39,264 nucleotides of DNA from CAYTUI01 sp964441335 (GTDB lineage: Bacteria; Patescibacteriota; Patescibacteriia; UBA1558; 2-01-FULL-52-15): the NCBI GenBank assembly GCA_964441335.1, contig CAYTUI010000010.1, positions 1 to 39,264 of the forward strand, read 5' to 3'. Of the stretch, positions 7,801 through 15,210 are shown in pieces. The notes under the pieces were generated by a model, which did not search any database, had not been told where the DNA came from, and saw only the letters and a list, made by a program, of their open reading frames with translations. The position numbers and the translations under genes were made by a program. The first letter of the stretch is position 1. Each line of letters starts with the position of its first letter.

Positions 7801-8522
7801 GCGGCCAGCTGGTGCGCTAGCATGTATATCATCTCATCTTCGTAAGCTTGGGCGTCATCAGCCGAAGCAAAATAGTTATATTTTTCTCCCCAAAATCTCC
7901 AGCAACCGGCTAAACGTCTGGCAACCTGTTTGATACTCTTTTCCATGCCCAAAATAGGCTTGCCGCTGGCATCTTTCAGAGGGTTTCCTTGTTCATCAAC
8001 CTGGGGGACGCCTGCTTTACGAAGATATTTTTGGGCTAAGATATCGGTAGCTACCTGCGACCAGCTTTTAGGCACCTCAATATCCTTCAGTTCGGCCATG
8101 GTAGTGCCATCAGCATTACGGATTATGGAGCTACGCAGGTCATATTCAATCTCCGTCAGTGGATCAACGCCTTTTTTGGTAAAAAGTCTGGTAATTTTTA
8201 AACCCTCGCCGAATTTTAGCTGATGGTCAAGGCGCGGTAGCTTCTTATCCTTATTAAGAGAATAAAAACGAGCTACTTGCGGTAGTTCGCGCTCTAATAA
8301 GACCCACGACACAGCATTACGGATATCATCAGTAGTCAGCTGGCCCAACTTACCATTATGAGATTCCAATTTACCGACTGTTTGCTGGACAATTTTATCT
8401 ACTGCCGAACTGTCGGCTACAGAACCGTTGGAGTTAAGGATAAAGGAGACGCTTTTAGTCAGTTTTAGAGGGTCAAACTGTTCGGCTTGACCGCTCTTTT
8501 TTATAATGGTCGCGGCGAGCAT
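4812..8522 (-). CDS. nrdJ: Adenosylcobalamin-dependent (class II) ribonucleoside-diphosphate reductase
   Basis: The 1236-residue protein converts ribonucleotides to deoxyribonucleotides with a radical started by AdoCbl, so it needs neither oxygen nor an NrdB subunit. Residues 1-100 form an ATP-cone-like allosteric domain. C290 (HACFIQS) and the finger-loop motif NPCSE at 560-564 are the active-site cysteine and glutamate region. SGTGTNFSSLRG and a Gly-rich stretch near 320-345 are typical of large NrdJ proteins. The C-terminal 30 residues form a Cys-rich tail (CAVCG...CMLCLDCGETTGC) that probably relays electrons from thioredoxin. The start ATG at 8522 follows a leader of about 145 bases with NrdR boxes. 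It is functionally linked to cobO downstream. Confidence 0.95.
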   Translation of the reverse strand: MLAATIIKKSGQAEQFDPLKLTKSVSFILNSNGSVADSSAVDKIVQQTVGKLESHNGKLGQLTTDDIRNAVSWVLLERELPQVARFYSLNKDKKLPRLDHQLKFGEGLKITRLFTKKGVDPLTEIEYDLRSSIIRNADGTTMAELKDIEVPKSWSQVATDILAQKYLRKAGVPQVDEQGNPLKDASGKPILGMEKSIKQVARRLAGCWRFWGEKYNYFASADDAQAYEDEMIYMLAHQLAAPNSPQWFNTGLHFAYGITGSAQGHYYVDAGTKELLPSTDAYTHPQPHACFIQSLKDDMVNEGGIFDLAIREARLFKYGSGTGTNFSSLRGAGEPLSGGGGSSGLMSFLKIFDRAAGAVKSGGTTRRAAKMVVVDIDHPDIEEFTDWKMREEQKVASMVTGSKTNANYLHKIMAVAAEEKITDWNKSERLKNLVTKAVRQGVPLNYIERSLRLVDQGHSTMEYRQQDTHFEGDGYVTVSGQNSNNTVRVTNEYMQAVAQDKDWNLLRRTDGSTHKTIKAKKLWDKINFAAWASADPGLQFHNTINEWHTCSNDGPINASNPCSEYMFIDDTACNLASINLSHFLDENTGEFQIEKFKHAVRLWTITLEISVLMAQFPSKQIAWNSYLYRTLGLGYANLGTILMTMGIPYDSPQALGIAAAITAIMGGQSYATSAEMAKYLGAFDRFEANKEPMMRVMRNHRRAAYNASPQEYENLAVKPVGLDPQYTPAPLVEAAKEAWDKALKMGEEYGYRNAQTTLIAPTGTIGLVMDCDTTGIEPDFAIVKYKKLAGGGYMKIINRSVRKALKKLNYSDQQIKEIELFALGHGSLKGAPHINDESLANLGFDEKDIAKIEHSLTAAFNLSFVFNVATLGEQVLHRVGFNDAQINNAALNILETLGFTKEQVTEANEYIFGTMTIESAPHLKKEHYEIFDCANKCGSKGQRYIPYMAHVNMMAATQPFLSGAISKTINMPHEATIKDVAEVYEKSWTHMLKAVALYRDGSKLSQPLNSVASEESLLVVSDSEDIDESVGPQEYQRALGRAVKEFLPTQRKGFVQEALVGGHKVYVRTGEFPDGRLAEVFIDMYKEGAAYRSLVNMFAISVSKGLRYGIPLEEYVDTFTYTKFEPAGVVQGHDNIKMATSVIDYVFRLLGYEYLRRVDLVQNKPENPQRTLPMDLSQTKVTINGQAKKISELSDKDNAKQQGFTGDQCAVCGSMKMKRNGSCMLCLDCGETTGCS

Positions 8523-8553
8523 GGGTTTATGTTTATTAATTAGGTTTTTAGCG

Positions 8554-8619
8554 AAAAAAAAGGACTTAGAAGACTGCTGTTCCAGAGCGCCAAAACAATT
8601 TTGGCATGTTTTCTAAGTC
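8554..8619 (-). promoter_or_regulatory. Attenuator-like hairpin in the nrdJ leader
   Basis: On the minus strand GACTTAGAA (8619-8611) pairs with TTCTAAGTC (8571-8563), followed at once by an eight-U run (8561-8554). An inner CCAAAA/TTTTGG hairpin sits at 8590-8604. It lies between the mapped promoter and the start codon, so it would stop transcription before nrdJ unless opposed. Confidence 0.55.
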
Positions 8620-8648
8620 ATTTGACCATTTGTCCACAGATGTTAGCA

Positions 8649-8702
8649 CCACTACATATTGTGGTATAAGTACATTATAGCACACTATATCTTGTGGTAC
8701 AA
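8649..8702 (-). promoter_or_regulatory. nrdJ promoter with two NrdR boxes
   Basis: The minus-strand promoter is TTGTAC (8702-8697), a 17-base spacer, then TATAAT (8679-8674). Two 16-base matches to the NrdR box consensus (acaCwAtATaTwGtgt) lie at 8682-8697, inside the spacer, and at 8649-8664, just downstream of the start site. They are 33 bases apart, about three helical turns, as usual for NrdR repression. No nrdR gene is in the window. Confidence 0.85.
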
Positions 8703-8818
8703 TTATTTTGGACTTTTCGGCTAATCTTAGCCGAAGCCCTTTTTCCAACCCGCTGTTAATGGTGTTGTACTATTATAAAGTAAGCATTTGGTTTTGTCTA
8801 ATTTTGGATTAATAATTT

Positions 8819-8846
8819 AAAAATCCTCATCTTTCTGAGGATTTTT
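8819..8846 (-). terminator. Terminator after superoxide dismutase
   Basis: An AAATCCTCA/TGAGGATTT hairpin flanked by A and T runs lies 20 bases past the sod stop on the minus strand. Confidence 0.75.
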
Positions 8847-8867
8847 AAAGGTTAAAATTTAGCGGAT

Positions 8868-9470
8868 TTAGCGCAAAGAAATTTCTTTGACTTTTCCCCA
8901 GCGTTTGTTAATAGTCTCCCAATCCAAATTTTTGAACAAAGCTTCCAGATAAGCAGGGCGATCAGAACCGTAATCAATAAAATAGGCGTGTTCATAGACA
9001 TCTACTGTCATAATCGGTAAAGCGCCCCAAACACCGCCTTGATTATGGGCGTCTCCGTTATAGATACGTAACTGCTCTTCAAAAGTGTCCCAAGCCAGTA
9101 CAGCCCAGCCACGAGCGGCCATAGAGCAGGCTTTGAAGGTAGCTAGAAATATTTCCAGAGAGCCAAAATCCTTGGCAATTTGATTGATCAGATCACCAGT
9201 TGGCTGGCCATTACCGCCTAAACCGGAAAAGTAGATTTCATGAAGATAGGCGCCGTTGACAGCAAAAGTTTCGGCGTCTTTTAGAGCCCGCAACTGACTA
9301 TAGGTTTGGTTGGCCGACGGTAAATCAACTGTCAGGAGTTCTTCTTGAATTTGATCCTTTTTTTTGACATAAGCTTGGTACAACTTGTCATGAGTCAGAG
9401 CGGTCTTGTCTGATATGCCCTGCAGGCCGTCGGCTTTAAATGGCAGGGGCTTAGTTTCATATTTTGGCAT
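8868..9470 (-). CDS. sod: Fe/Mn superoxide dismutase
   Basis: The 200-residue cytoplasmic enzyme dismutates superoxide to oxygen and peroxide. Metal ligands are visible at H27, H77, D157 and H161 (the DVYEHAYFIDY signature spans 157-167). Gly73 near the second His and the Gln in AHNQGG (Gln144) follow the manganese-type pattern, so a Mn or cambialistic enzyme is likely (inference). The N-terminus has no signal peptide. It lies 36 bases behind the ferredoxin gene and is probably co-transcribed from the promoter at 9771-9798. Oxygen defence in a presumed fermenter suggests exposure to air or to a host's oxidants. Confidence 0.95.
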   Translation of the reverse strand: MPKYETKPLPFKADGLQGISDKTALTHDKLYQAYVKKKDQIQEELLTVDLPSANQTYSQLRALKDAETFAVNGAYLHEIYFSGLGGNGQPTGDLINQIAKDFGSLEIFLATFKACSMAARGWAVLAWDTFEEQLRIYNGDAHNQGGVWGALPIMTVDVYEHAYFIDYGSDRPAYLEALFKNLDWETINKRWGKVKEISLR

Positions 9471-9506
9471 ATGTTTGATTATGATATTAATTTAAATAAA
9501 ATTTTG

Positions 9507-9761
9507 CTAATCCTTGGGCCAAAGTTTATTGCCTTCTGAATCATAAACTTCAATAGCCTTGGTTGGGCAGCTTTGAGCGGCTGCGACAATGGTATTTAAG
9601 TCATCACCATCAGCATCAATAATTTCCGCCAGACCGTCTTCATCCAGTTTAAAGGTTTTATTGGCAATGGCCACGCAAGTACCGACGCTGACACAAAGCT
9701 CTTTATCAATGCGGATTTTGACTTTTTTGCCCTCTTTATAATCTATAGTTTCGCTACTCAT
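9507..9761 (-). CDS. Small ferredoxin with three cluster cysteines
   Basis: The 84-residue protein has the bacterial monocluster ferredoxin pattern: C23, C29 and C65-P, with the usual TFKLDEDG and AIEVYD segments. The position of the second cysteine in a Cx2Cx2C motif holds Val26 (CVSVGTC). Three ligands fit a [3Fe-4S] cluster, or a [4Fe-4S] cluster with a non-Cys ligand. It is a soluble electron carrier of unknown partners. It is first in a likely operon with superoxide dismutase, under a TTGACT-16-TAAACT promoter. Confidence 0.88.
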   Translation of the reverse strand: MSSETIDYKEGKKVKIRIDKELCVSVGTCVAIANKTFKLDEDGLAEIIDADGDDLNTIVAAAQSCPTKAIEVYDSEGNKLWPKD

Positions 9762-9770
9762 ATATAGACT

Positions 9771-9798
9771 AGTTTAGCGGAAAAAACACAGAAGTCAA
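9771..9798 (-). promoter_or_regulatory. Promoter for ferredoxin-sod
   Basis: On the minus strand TTGACT (9798-9793), a 16-base spacer, then TAAACT (9776-9771), about 10 bases before the ferredoxin ATG. Confidence 0.6.
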
Positions 9799-9826
9799 TT
9801 TGTCCACAAACATTATTGCTGGTTTA

Positions 9827-9957
9827 TGTTATACTAAAATTGTTAAGTGATGTTCATCTTGGTGCTTGTCAGATGTCTAACATTACGTTCTTCCCGCCCC
9901 GCAGATCCGTGCGGCCCGACGACCCCCTACCGATATACTGGTGGGGGGTCACTTTTT
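9827..9957 (+). ncRNA. Candidate short RNA with extended -10 and terminator
   Basis: TGTTATACT (TATACT at 9830-9835) is an extended -10. About 110 bases later GACCCCC/GGGGGTC (9921-9950, with inner ACC/GGT) is followed by TTTTT at 9953-9957. Between them is GC-rich sequence with a small CCGCA/TGCGG hairpin and only a 38-codon frame from an ATG at 9853. I recognise no RNA family. Confidence 0.4.
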
Positions 9958-10189
9958 GCGCTGTAATTTCAGCTCTGGGGTAGGTGAGAAGATTTTCACT
10001 AACTGGGCTAAACCATAAGCTCCAAATCACAAATCCTAAACAAATCATAATTTTAAAATGTTTAAAATTTAAAACATTAGATTCTTAATTTTGTTTATTT
10101 TTTGTAGCTTGATATTTGATATTTATTAGTAATCAGAAGCAATGGAAATGCGAGTCAGTAATTCAGGGAAAGGCGCGTCTGTTGACTAT

Positions 10190-10412
10190 TTGACAAATTA
10201 GTTAAGTATTGTATGATAACGCCAAGTGGGGAGGGAGGCCATGTGGTTCATCCCAAACGCCAGAACAGAGCTCCTCTGTAACTCCCTCCCCACCTCGTCT
10301 TTCACCATCTCGGTGAATACAATGTCGGCCAGCCTTCTTACGGCCACGCCGCCCCGCTGCACACAAACTCTCTCTGTGGGCCCCCACAACGTGCAGCGGG
10401 GCCTTTTATTTT
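10190..10412 (+). ncRNA. Candidate structured RNA, GC-rich, own promoter and terminator
   Basis: The promoter TTGACA (10190-10195), 16 bases, TATGAT (10212-10217) is one of the best in the window. The predicted RNA opens with a stem GTGGGGAGGGAG (10226-10237)/CTCCCTCCCCAC (10282-10293). It ends with GCCCCGCTGCAC (10351-10362)/GTGCAGCGGGGC (10391-10402), then TTTTATTTTT. Overlapping open frames exist on both strands, but the terminator lies inside them. A frame from ATG 10241 has a purine-rich stretch in front, so a short protein cannot be excluded. No known family is recognised. Confidence 0.45.
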
Positions 10413-10414
10413 TC

Positions 10415-10452
10415 AACAGCTGACTCAACTTGAGCAGGCTGTTCTTTTTTTA
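10415..10452 (+). terminator. Second terminator-like hairpin
   Basis: AACAGC (10415-10420) and GCTGTT (10438-10443) are followed by CTTTTTTTA directly behind the GC-rich RNA candidate. The two form a tandem terminator. Confidence 0.5.
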
Positions 10453-10475
10453 TTTTTGCTGTATTATTAATTCGA

Positions 10476-10557
10476 GGAGGGGGTGGCGAATCCTTTTTTT
10501 TTGATAGATCTCCCCGCAGGGTGATTCGCTACCACCCGTGGACCGGCCACCCCCTCC
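10476..10557. repeat. GC-rich inverted repeat island
   Basis: GGAGGGGGTGGC at 10476-10487 is the exact inverse of 10546-10557. Inside, GGCGAATC and GATTCGC form a second pair around a nine-T run. The following bases to 10674 hold a further hairpin (GCTCG/CGGGC with TTTT near 10614-10634) and no gene I can support. A 27-codon frame from a GTG on the minus strand covers the repeat but its ribosome site is too close. Confidence 0.5.
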
Positions 10558-10677
10558 TATTGATACATTAGTATCATAAAAATATGTGAGCGAATTGGCT
10601 CGTCTTTTACAGCTCGTATCAGGCGGGCTTTTCATTTTAGATAATTGGTAGTATGGTGAATTTATTAAGCTATTTTG

Positions 10678-10989
10678 ATGATTGGAGTAATTGAGATTAT
10701 CGCCATTGAGGATGACAATGTTAGAGGGCCTTTGTTAGTGGGAGTTTTAAAAAAGGGATCCTTAATTGTTGGTATGGAGGCAATTGTTGAACAGCAGATT
10801 CTCCAGATTATTGATATAGTTAGGGCTGAAGAAGTTAGTGAGGCATTTAAGGATAATGAAAAGGTAAAAATCGCGGTGCGGGGCGTTAGTTTTGATTTTT
10901 TAAACTCGCTGGTTGGAGCCAGCATTAAATTTTCTGATTTGTCACATAGTGGTGACAAGAAGATACTATTCAAGCCAACAGTGGCCTAA
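10678..10989 (+). CDS. Hypothetical protein with EF-Tu domain-2-like beta-barrel pattern
   Basis: This 103-residue soluble protein starts at an ATG at 10678 (a TTG at 10675 is also open). Alternating hydrophobic strands such as LLVGVLKKGSLIVGMEA, then the pattern of a helix-poor repeat ending KVKIAVRGVSFDFLNSLVGA, resemble domain II of translational GTPases. There is no GTPase domain. The likeness is by pattern only and the function is unknown. It sits between the GC-rich island and the surface-protein/kinase pair and ends 31 bases before the latter. Confidence 0.55.
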   Translation: MIGVIEIIAIEDDNVRGPLLVGVLKKGSLIVGMEAIVEQQILQIIDIVRAEEVSEAFKDNEKVKIAVRGVSFDFLNSLVGASIKFSDLSHSGDKKILFKPTVA

Positions 10990-11020
10990 AGACTCATTTG
11001 GCGGTATAATTTAGTCATCT

Positions 11021-13825
11021 ATGTTAGCCAAAAGAGTGATTATTGTGTTGGGTTTAAGTCTGACAGTATTGGTCGGCTTAAATTTTGGTTTTGTGTTGGA
11101 TAAAGTTGAGGCTGTCACCAATATTTTGGCCACACCTACAAGTTCGGCTGATATTATTAATAATGTAGACTCAATAACTAACCAAGACAGTAATGCCAAG
11201 GTTGGTTTTACTATGGAGACTTATGATGATGTCTATACCGGTACCGTCGGTATCATCGCCACTAGTAGTCAGGCCATGAGCTCTTCTTTAATGATGTTTA
11301 TTTATAGTGCTGACAATAAATACTTGGACCATGTAATTTTAACGGAAAAAGCTTCACTTCGATGGCAGGGAGAGTTTGATACTTCTTTACTGGCTAACGG
11401 CACGTATCAGTTTTCGGTCGGTATTTATAACGGCGCGGCTCAACCGCAAATATTGAGCAGTTCAATAACTAAGGAAGTTTTTAATATCGCTAAGAGTGTT
11501 GAGCGGATAGCGACATCAACAAGCCCCTATGAGTTTAAACTGGAAGTTAATACTAATGATGCGGGCAAAATCGATGCCAGTTTGTTAACCACAATTTCTG
11601 CGACCGGACCGGAGACCTTTGACGGTAAATTATATGTTAAATTTCAGCCTTTGAAGTTCGATAGTATTAATAATAAAGCTGAAAGTGTTTCAGCCTTTAA
11701 TTGTGTTATTTTTAGGTTAGACCATCTTTCCGGCAATCGTTGGATGTATCAGCAAGTTTTTATTACAGATCTTCCCTCGGGACAGTATGATATTAGCTTA
11801 GTTAAATTGGATGCTGATACCACATATGGTCAAAGAGCTATTTTGTCTAAGTCTACAAATTTGCCACAATTGTCAGCAGTCTTAACCACTGATGTTATAA
11901 ACTCAACAGTTAATATCAACACAACCTTAAATCAGACCGACCAACTGGCCGACGAACAGCAATATAACATAAATATTTTACCGTCAACGGGTGACTTAAC
12001 TGATGAAGCAATAATTGAAGTTAATTTTCCGGCAGATTCCCAGGGGTTATATCTGATGGGTGTTAATACTGCTAAATCTTCTTCGGTCAGAGTGGTGCTG
12101 ACGGAGACAAAAACCAAGGGCTATGATCGTATGATTGTTAATCTAAGTGATCTAAATAATGGACAGGCTAAGTTTAAAATCATTAAGGGAGTTCAGCAGG
12201 CGCTGTTACAACCGGCTGATGAAATAACTATTCTTGACGGACCAAACAGAAATGTTGTTATTACCAAAGAGAACGTCGCCGTCCAAGCATTATCCATTAA
12301 CACTGATGATTCCAGGGCGACTCAAGGATATATTTCAGGAAAGATCGCCGTCCGTCTAAATTCCGGTAATGGATTAATCGGAGCCACATACCCAATAACC
12401 GTTATTGATCTTCAGAATAATAGCTCTACGCAATATTTTTTACAGCCGATTGGCGGCACTCAACAGACTTGGGAAATAATTTTGGATACCACCAAATTGA
12501 CGGATGGTATTTATATGTTTAAGAAAAATGATATGCCGGTATTAATTAGGCAGATAGATAATAGAGGAGCGGTTGTTCTAAATGATAGTGAGCCGTCAGC
12601 CGCTGGAGAGTTTCAGTTAACAAGGCGTTGTCAAACTTTTGGCATTACGGATTTAGAGAAATGCAAAATATTAGAGTCTTTATATATTGCTCAAGAATGT
12701 CGCGAAGCCGGACTTTATACTCAAGCGGACTGTCAGGAATATCAGAAGAAGTTATATTTTCAAACCGCCTGCGAACAACAGAATCTGATCAACCCTCTGG
12801 AGTGTGAAGACTTTTTTCTGGCACAATATCAGAAGGAGATAGATTGCAATGGCCGAACTGCCTTAGAATGTCAGGAACTGATTAGAGATAATTTTTTTGG
12901 TAGCTTCTTAAGCACTTTTTCCAAAGATATAAATAAAGTTATTATCCCTCTGCGTCAGCAACAAACAAATGTTGGCAGTTTGTCCGAGGTGATAAATAAC
13001 GCCGGTTTTGAGGAAGAGCTTTTTCCTTTAAGCAACGCGACTGAAGCGGAGCGCAATCAAAAGATTTATTTAGCCCCTTCAATTCAAAAAACTTTAATTG
13101 CCGAAAATAATAATATTTATCAGGCGCCACCGGCCGTCATTATGATTGATAGCGACGCGGACGGTTTAATAGATGATTTGGAAAGAAAGTTCGGCACCGA
13201 TGTAAATAATCCTGATAGCGACAATGACAGTTACCAAGACGGTGAGGAAATTAAAAACGGTTATGATCCTCTGGGGCCGGGTAAATTTACTAAAGATTTA
13301 GCGCCCCTAGATAAAGCCATTTTAACTAATCAGCCGTTGGAACAGCCGATTGTCAGCGGCATTTTAAATCAGGATTTAACAATTGAAAAAGTTGAGAATT
13401 TCCCTAACGGTGAAGGGTTGAAGATTTCCGGCAATGTTGCGCCTTTAGAAACGGTAGCGGTTTTTATTTATTCAACTATGCCATTGGTACTGACGACCCA
13501 AGCAGATGAACAAGGCAATTGGACTTATTATTTGGACAAGCCTTTAACTAATGACCGACACGAGGCTTATGTGACTGTAACTGATGAAACCGGAAAAATA
13601 TCCGGTAAAAGTCAGGCTTTAACTTTTTTTGTTAAAGAGGCCAAAGCTGTCTCGGTGGAAAATTATTTGGTAGATGAATTGCCCAATAATTTTGTCGGGC
13701 AGAGCGTTGATAATAAGTTATGGTATTTTGTTATCGGCGGTTTGGGTTTGATTTTTGTGGCTATTATAGTGTTTGTCTTATTCCATTTGAGGAGAAATCA
13801 TGGCGGCGGAAACGAAGCAACCTAA
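11021..13825 (+). CDS. Large anchored surface protein with Ca-binding TSP3-type repeat
   Basis: The 934-residue protein has a signal peptide at 1-31, a long beta-rich extracellular region with tandem Ig-like stretches, and a Cys-rich helical segment at about 535-620 (roughly ten Cys). A calcium-binding segment (DSDADGLIDDLE, then DSDNDSYQDGEE) lies at about 708-748, an Ig-like or carbohydrate-binding-like domain at about 790-890, and a single membrane helix at about 904-926 before a short basic tail. It is displayed on the cell outside. The 3' end overlaps the histidine kinase start by 26 bases, so the two are translationally coupled. That suggests it may feed the kinase an extracellular signal (inference). 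A TATAAT lies 11-16 bases before the ATG. Confidence 0.8.
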   Translation: MLAKRVIIVLGLSLTVLVGLNFGFVLDKVEAVTNILATPTSSADIINNVDSITNQDSNAKVGFTMETYDDVYTGTVGIIATSSQAMSSSLMMFIYSADNKYLDHVILTEKASLRWQGEFDTSLLANGTYQFSVGIYNGAAQPQILSSSITKEVFNIAKSVERIATSTSPYEFKLEVNTNDAGKIDASLLTTISATGPETFDGKLYVKFQPLKFDSINNKAESVSAFNCVIFRLDHLSGNRWMYQQVFITDLPSGQYDISLVKLDADTTYGQRAILSKSTNLPQLSAVLTTDVINSTVNINTTLNQTDQLADEQQYNINILPSTGDLTDEAIIEVNFPADSQGLYLMGVNTAKSSSVRVVLTETKTKGYDRMIVNLSDLNNGQAKFKIIKGVQQALLQPADEITILDGPNRNVVITKENVAVQALSINTDDSRATQGYISGKIAVRLNSGNGLIGATYPITVIDLQNNSSTQYFLQPIGGTQQTWEIILDTTKLTDGIYMFKKNDMPVLIRQIDNRGAVVLNDSEPSAAGEFQLTRRCQTFGITDLEKCKILESLYIAQECREAGLYTQADCQEYQKKLYFQTACEQQNLINPLECEDFFLAQYQKEIDCNGRTALECQELIRDNFFGSFLSTFSKDINKVIIPLRQQQTNVGSLSEVINNAGFEEELFPLSNATEAERNQKIYLAPSIQKTLIAENNNIYQAPPAVIMIDSDADGLIDDLERKFGTDVNNPDSDNDSYQDGEEIKNGYDPLGPGKFTKDLAPLDKAILTNQPLEQPIVSGILNQDLTIEKVENFPNGEGLKISGNVAPLETVAVFIYSTMPLVLTTQADEQGNWTYYLDKPLTNDRHEAYVTVTDETGKISGKSQALTFFVKEAKAVSVENYLVDELPNNFVGQSVDNKLWYFVIGGLGLIFVAIIVFVLFHLRRNHGGGNEAT

Positions 13826-15200
13826 AAAATCTGATCATCGTTTTGATGGCTGGAATAAAATTTTTAGTCGGCAGTATATTCAGATAATCTACGGCTTGAT
13901 ACTGATCATTTTGATACCGTTGACGGTTATTTTAAATACCGTCTATTTTGTTAATAATTTTAGCGCTAATTTGGATATACAGTTGCAGAGGCAGGCTTTA
14001 TTGTTGGGTGAAGTTTTTAATGCCACTGTTAAAGATAGAGTAGAAAATCCGGCTGCTTTGCAAATTACCATTGAAGAAGCCGCTCTGAATAGTCCAGAGA
14101 TTAAGAATTTGGATATTCTTTATCCTGAGGGCGAGGATTTTAAGCTGGTAGCCAGTTTAGACAAAGCTAGCATCGGTCAAATTTCATCCCAAGTTAGCAA
14201 TGTTATCGCTTGGCACGAAGGTCAGGCGATAGCCAAACTGACTAATTCCGACGCTCTATCAATTGTTGGACAAGATATAGCCAGTAGCCATCGTTATTGG
14301 TCGGTGGTTATGCCTTTGTATAATGAAGCCAAAGCAAAAGTTGGATTGTTGCATCTGAAGATGTCCTTGGATGTTATGGATCGGCTGGCGGCACAAACCT
14401 TATTTAGATCCTACATTCTTCTAACCATTACCCTGATCATTGTTATTCTGCTTTTGATATTAAATACCAGAATGTTTGAATACGCGCACTTGTTCAAAAA
14501 ACTCAAAGAGGTGGATCAGATGAAAGACGAGTTTATTTCTATTGCTTCGCATGAACTAAGAACTCCGATTACAGCTTTGAAAGGTTATGTTGATATGTTT
14601 TTAACCGGAGATTTTGGACCAGTAAATGAGCAAGGCAGTAAAGGCTTAAAGATTATGGAGAGTTCGATCGGACGCTTGGGCAATCTGGTTGAAGACCTAC
14701 TTAATGTTTCTCGAATTGAACAGAAGAGACTGGAGCTAACTATGGTTCAGCTTAATATCAAAGAGACCCTATCTTTGTTAGCAGATGAATTACGACACTC
14801 GGCCGAGATTAAAGGCTTGAAATTACAACTAAGTCTTGGAGAAACCAATCCGATCATCATGGCCGACCAGGATAAATTTAAACAGGTTTTTATAAATATT
14901 ATTGGCAATGCTATTAAGTATAGTAAGACAGGCTCGGTTAATATTTCAGTGAAGCAACAGGACAATAAAGTAGCTATCAAAGTTAAAGATACCGGCATCG
15001 GTATGTCTGCCAAAGACCGGGAACACTTGTTCGAAAAATTTTATCGCGTTAAAAGTGAGCAGACCAAAGGAATTGTCGGCACCGGTTTGGGACTTTGGAT
15101 TACCAAACAGTTAGTAGAGATGATGAAGGGTGAGATTATGGTTGATAGTATTGAAGAGGTGGGGACGGAGTTTACGGTAATTTTTCCTTCAATTAAATAA
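13800..15200 (+). CDS. Membrane sensor histidine kinase
   Basis: The 466-residue protein has TM1 at about 27-52, an extracytoplasmic sensor domain at about 53-203 and TM2 at about 204-222, with no clear HAMP. The HisKA helix contains the phospho-acceptor H251 (SHELRTPI), followed by HATPase_c with N370 (N box), DTGIGM at 397-402 and GTGLGL at 427-432. It autophosphorylates and passes phosphate to a response regulator that is not in this window, so it is an orphan here. The start ATG at 13800 has a good ribosome site (GAGGAG) and lies inside the 3' end of the surface-protein gene. A terminator follows at 15211-15236. Confidence 0.92.
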   Translation: MAAETKQPKKSDHRFDGWNKIFSRQYIQIIYGLILIILIPLTVILNTVYFVNNFSANLDIQLQRQALLLGEVFNATVKDRVENPAALQITIEEAALNSPEIKNLDILYPEGEDFKLVASLDKASIGQISSQVSNVIAWHEGQAIAKLTNSDALSIVGQDIASSHRYWSVVMPLYNEAKAKVGLLHLKMSLDVMDRLAAQTLFRSYILLTITLIIVILLLILNTRMFEYAHLFKKLKEVDQMKDEFISIASHELRTPITALKGYVDMFLTGDFGPVNEQGSKGLKIMESSIGRLGNLVEDLLNVSRIEQKRLELTMVQLNIKETLSLLADELRHSAEIKGLKLQLSLGETNPIIMADQDKFKQVFINIIGNAIKYSKTGSVNISVKQQDNKVAIKVKDTGIGMSAKDREHLFEKFYRVKSEQTKGIVGTGLGLWITKQLVEMMKGEIMVDSIEEVGTEFTVIFPSIK

Positions 15201-15210
15201 TCATGTCTAA

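Noticed and set aside
5240..8223. Several plus- and minus-strand open frames of 60-125 codons inside the reductase gene
   Set aside because: They are shadows of the 1236-residue nrdJ frame, with no ribosome sites or protein-like features.
8523..8670. Cobalamin riboswitch in the nrdJ leader
   Set aside because: The leader is too short, and no B12-box-like GCCACTG or typical multi-helix core is visible.
8566..8748. 60-codon minus-strand open frame upstream of nrdJ
   Set aside because: It covers the NrdR boxes, promoter and attenuator hairpin and has no ribosome site.
10198..10428. Protein-coding gene on the minus strand (76 codons) or plus strand (65 codons)
   Set aside because: A strong plus-strand promoter and terminator stem define a transcript, and the terminator lies inside the frames. 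The minus-strand frame has fair codon use, so this is kept as a stated doubt and not called.
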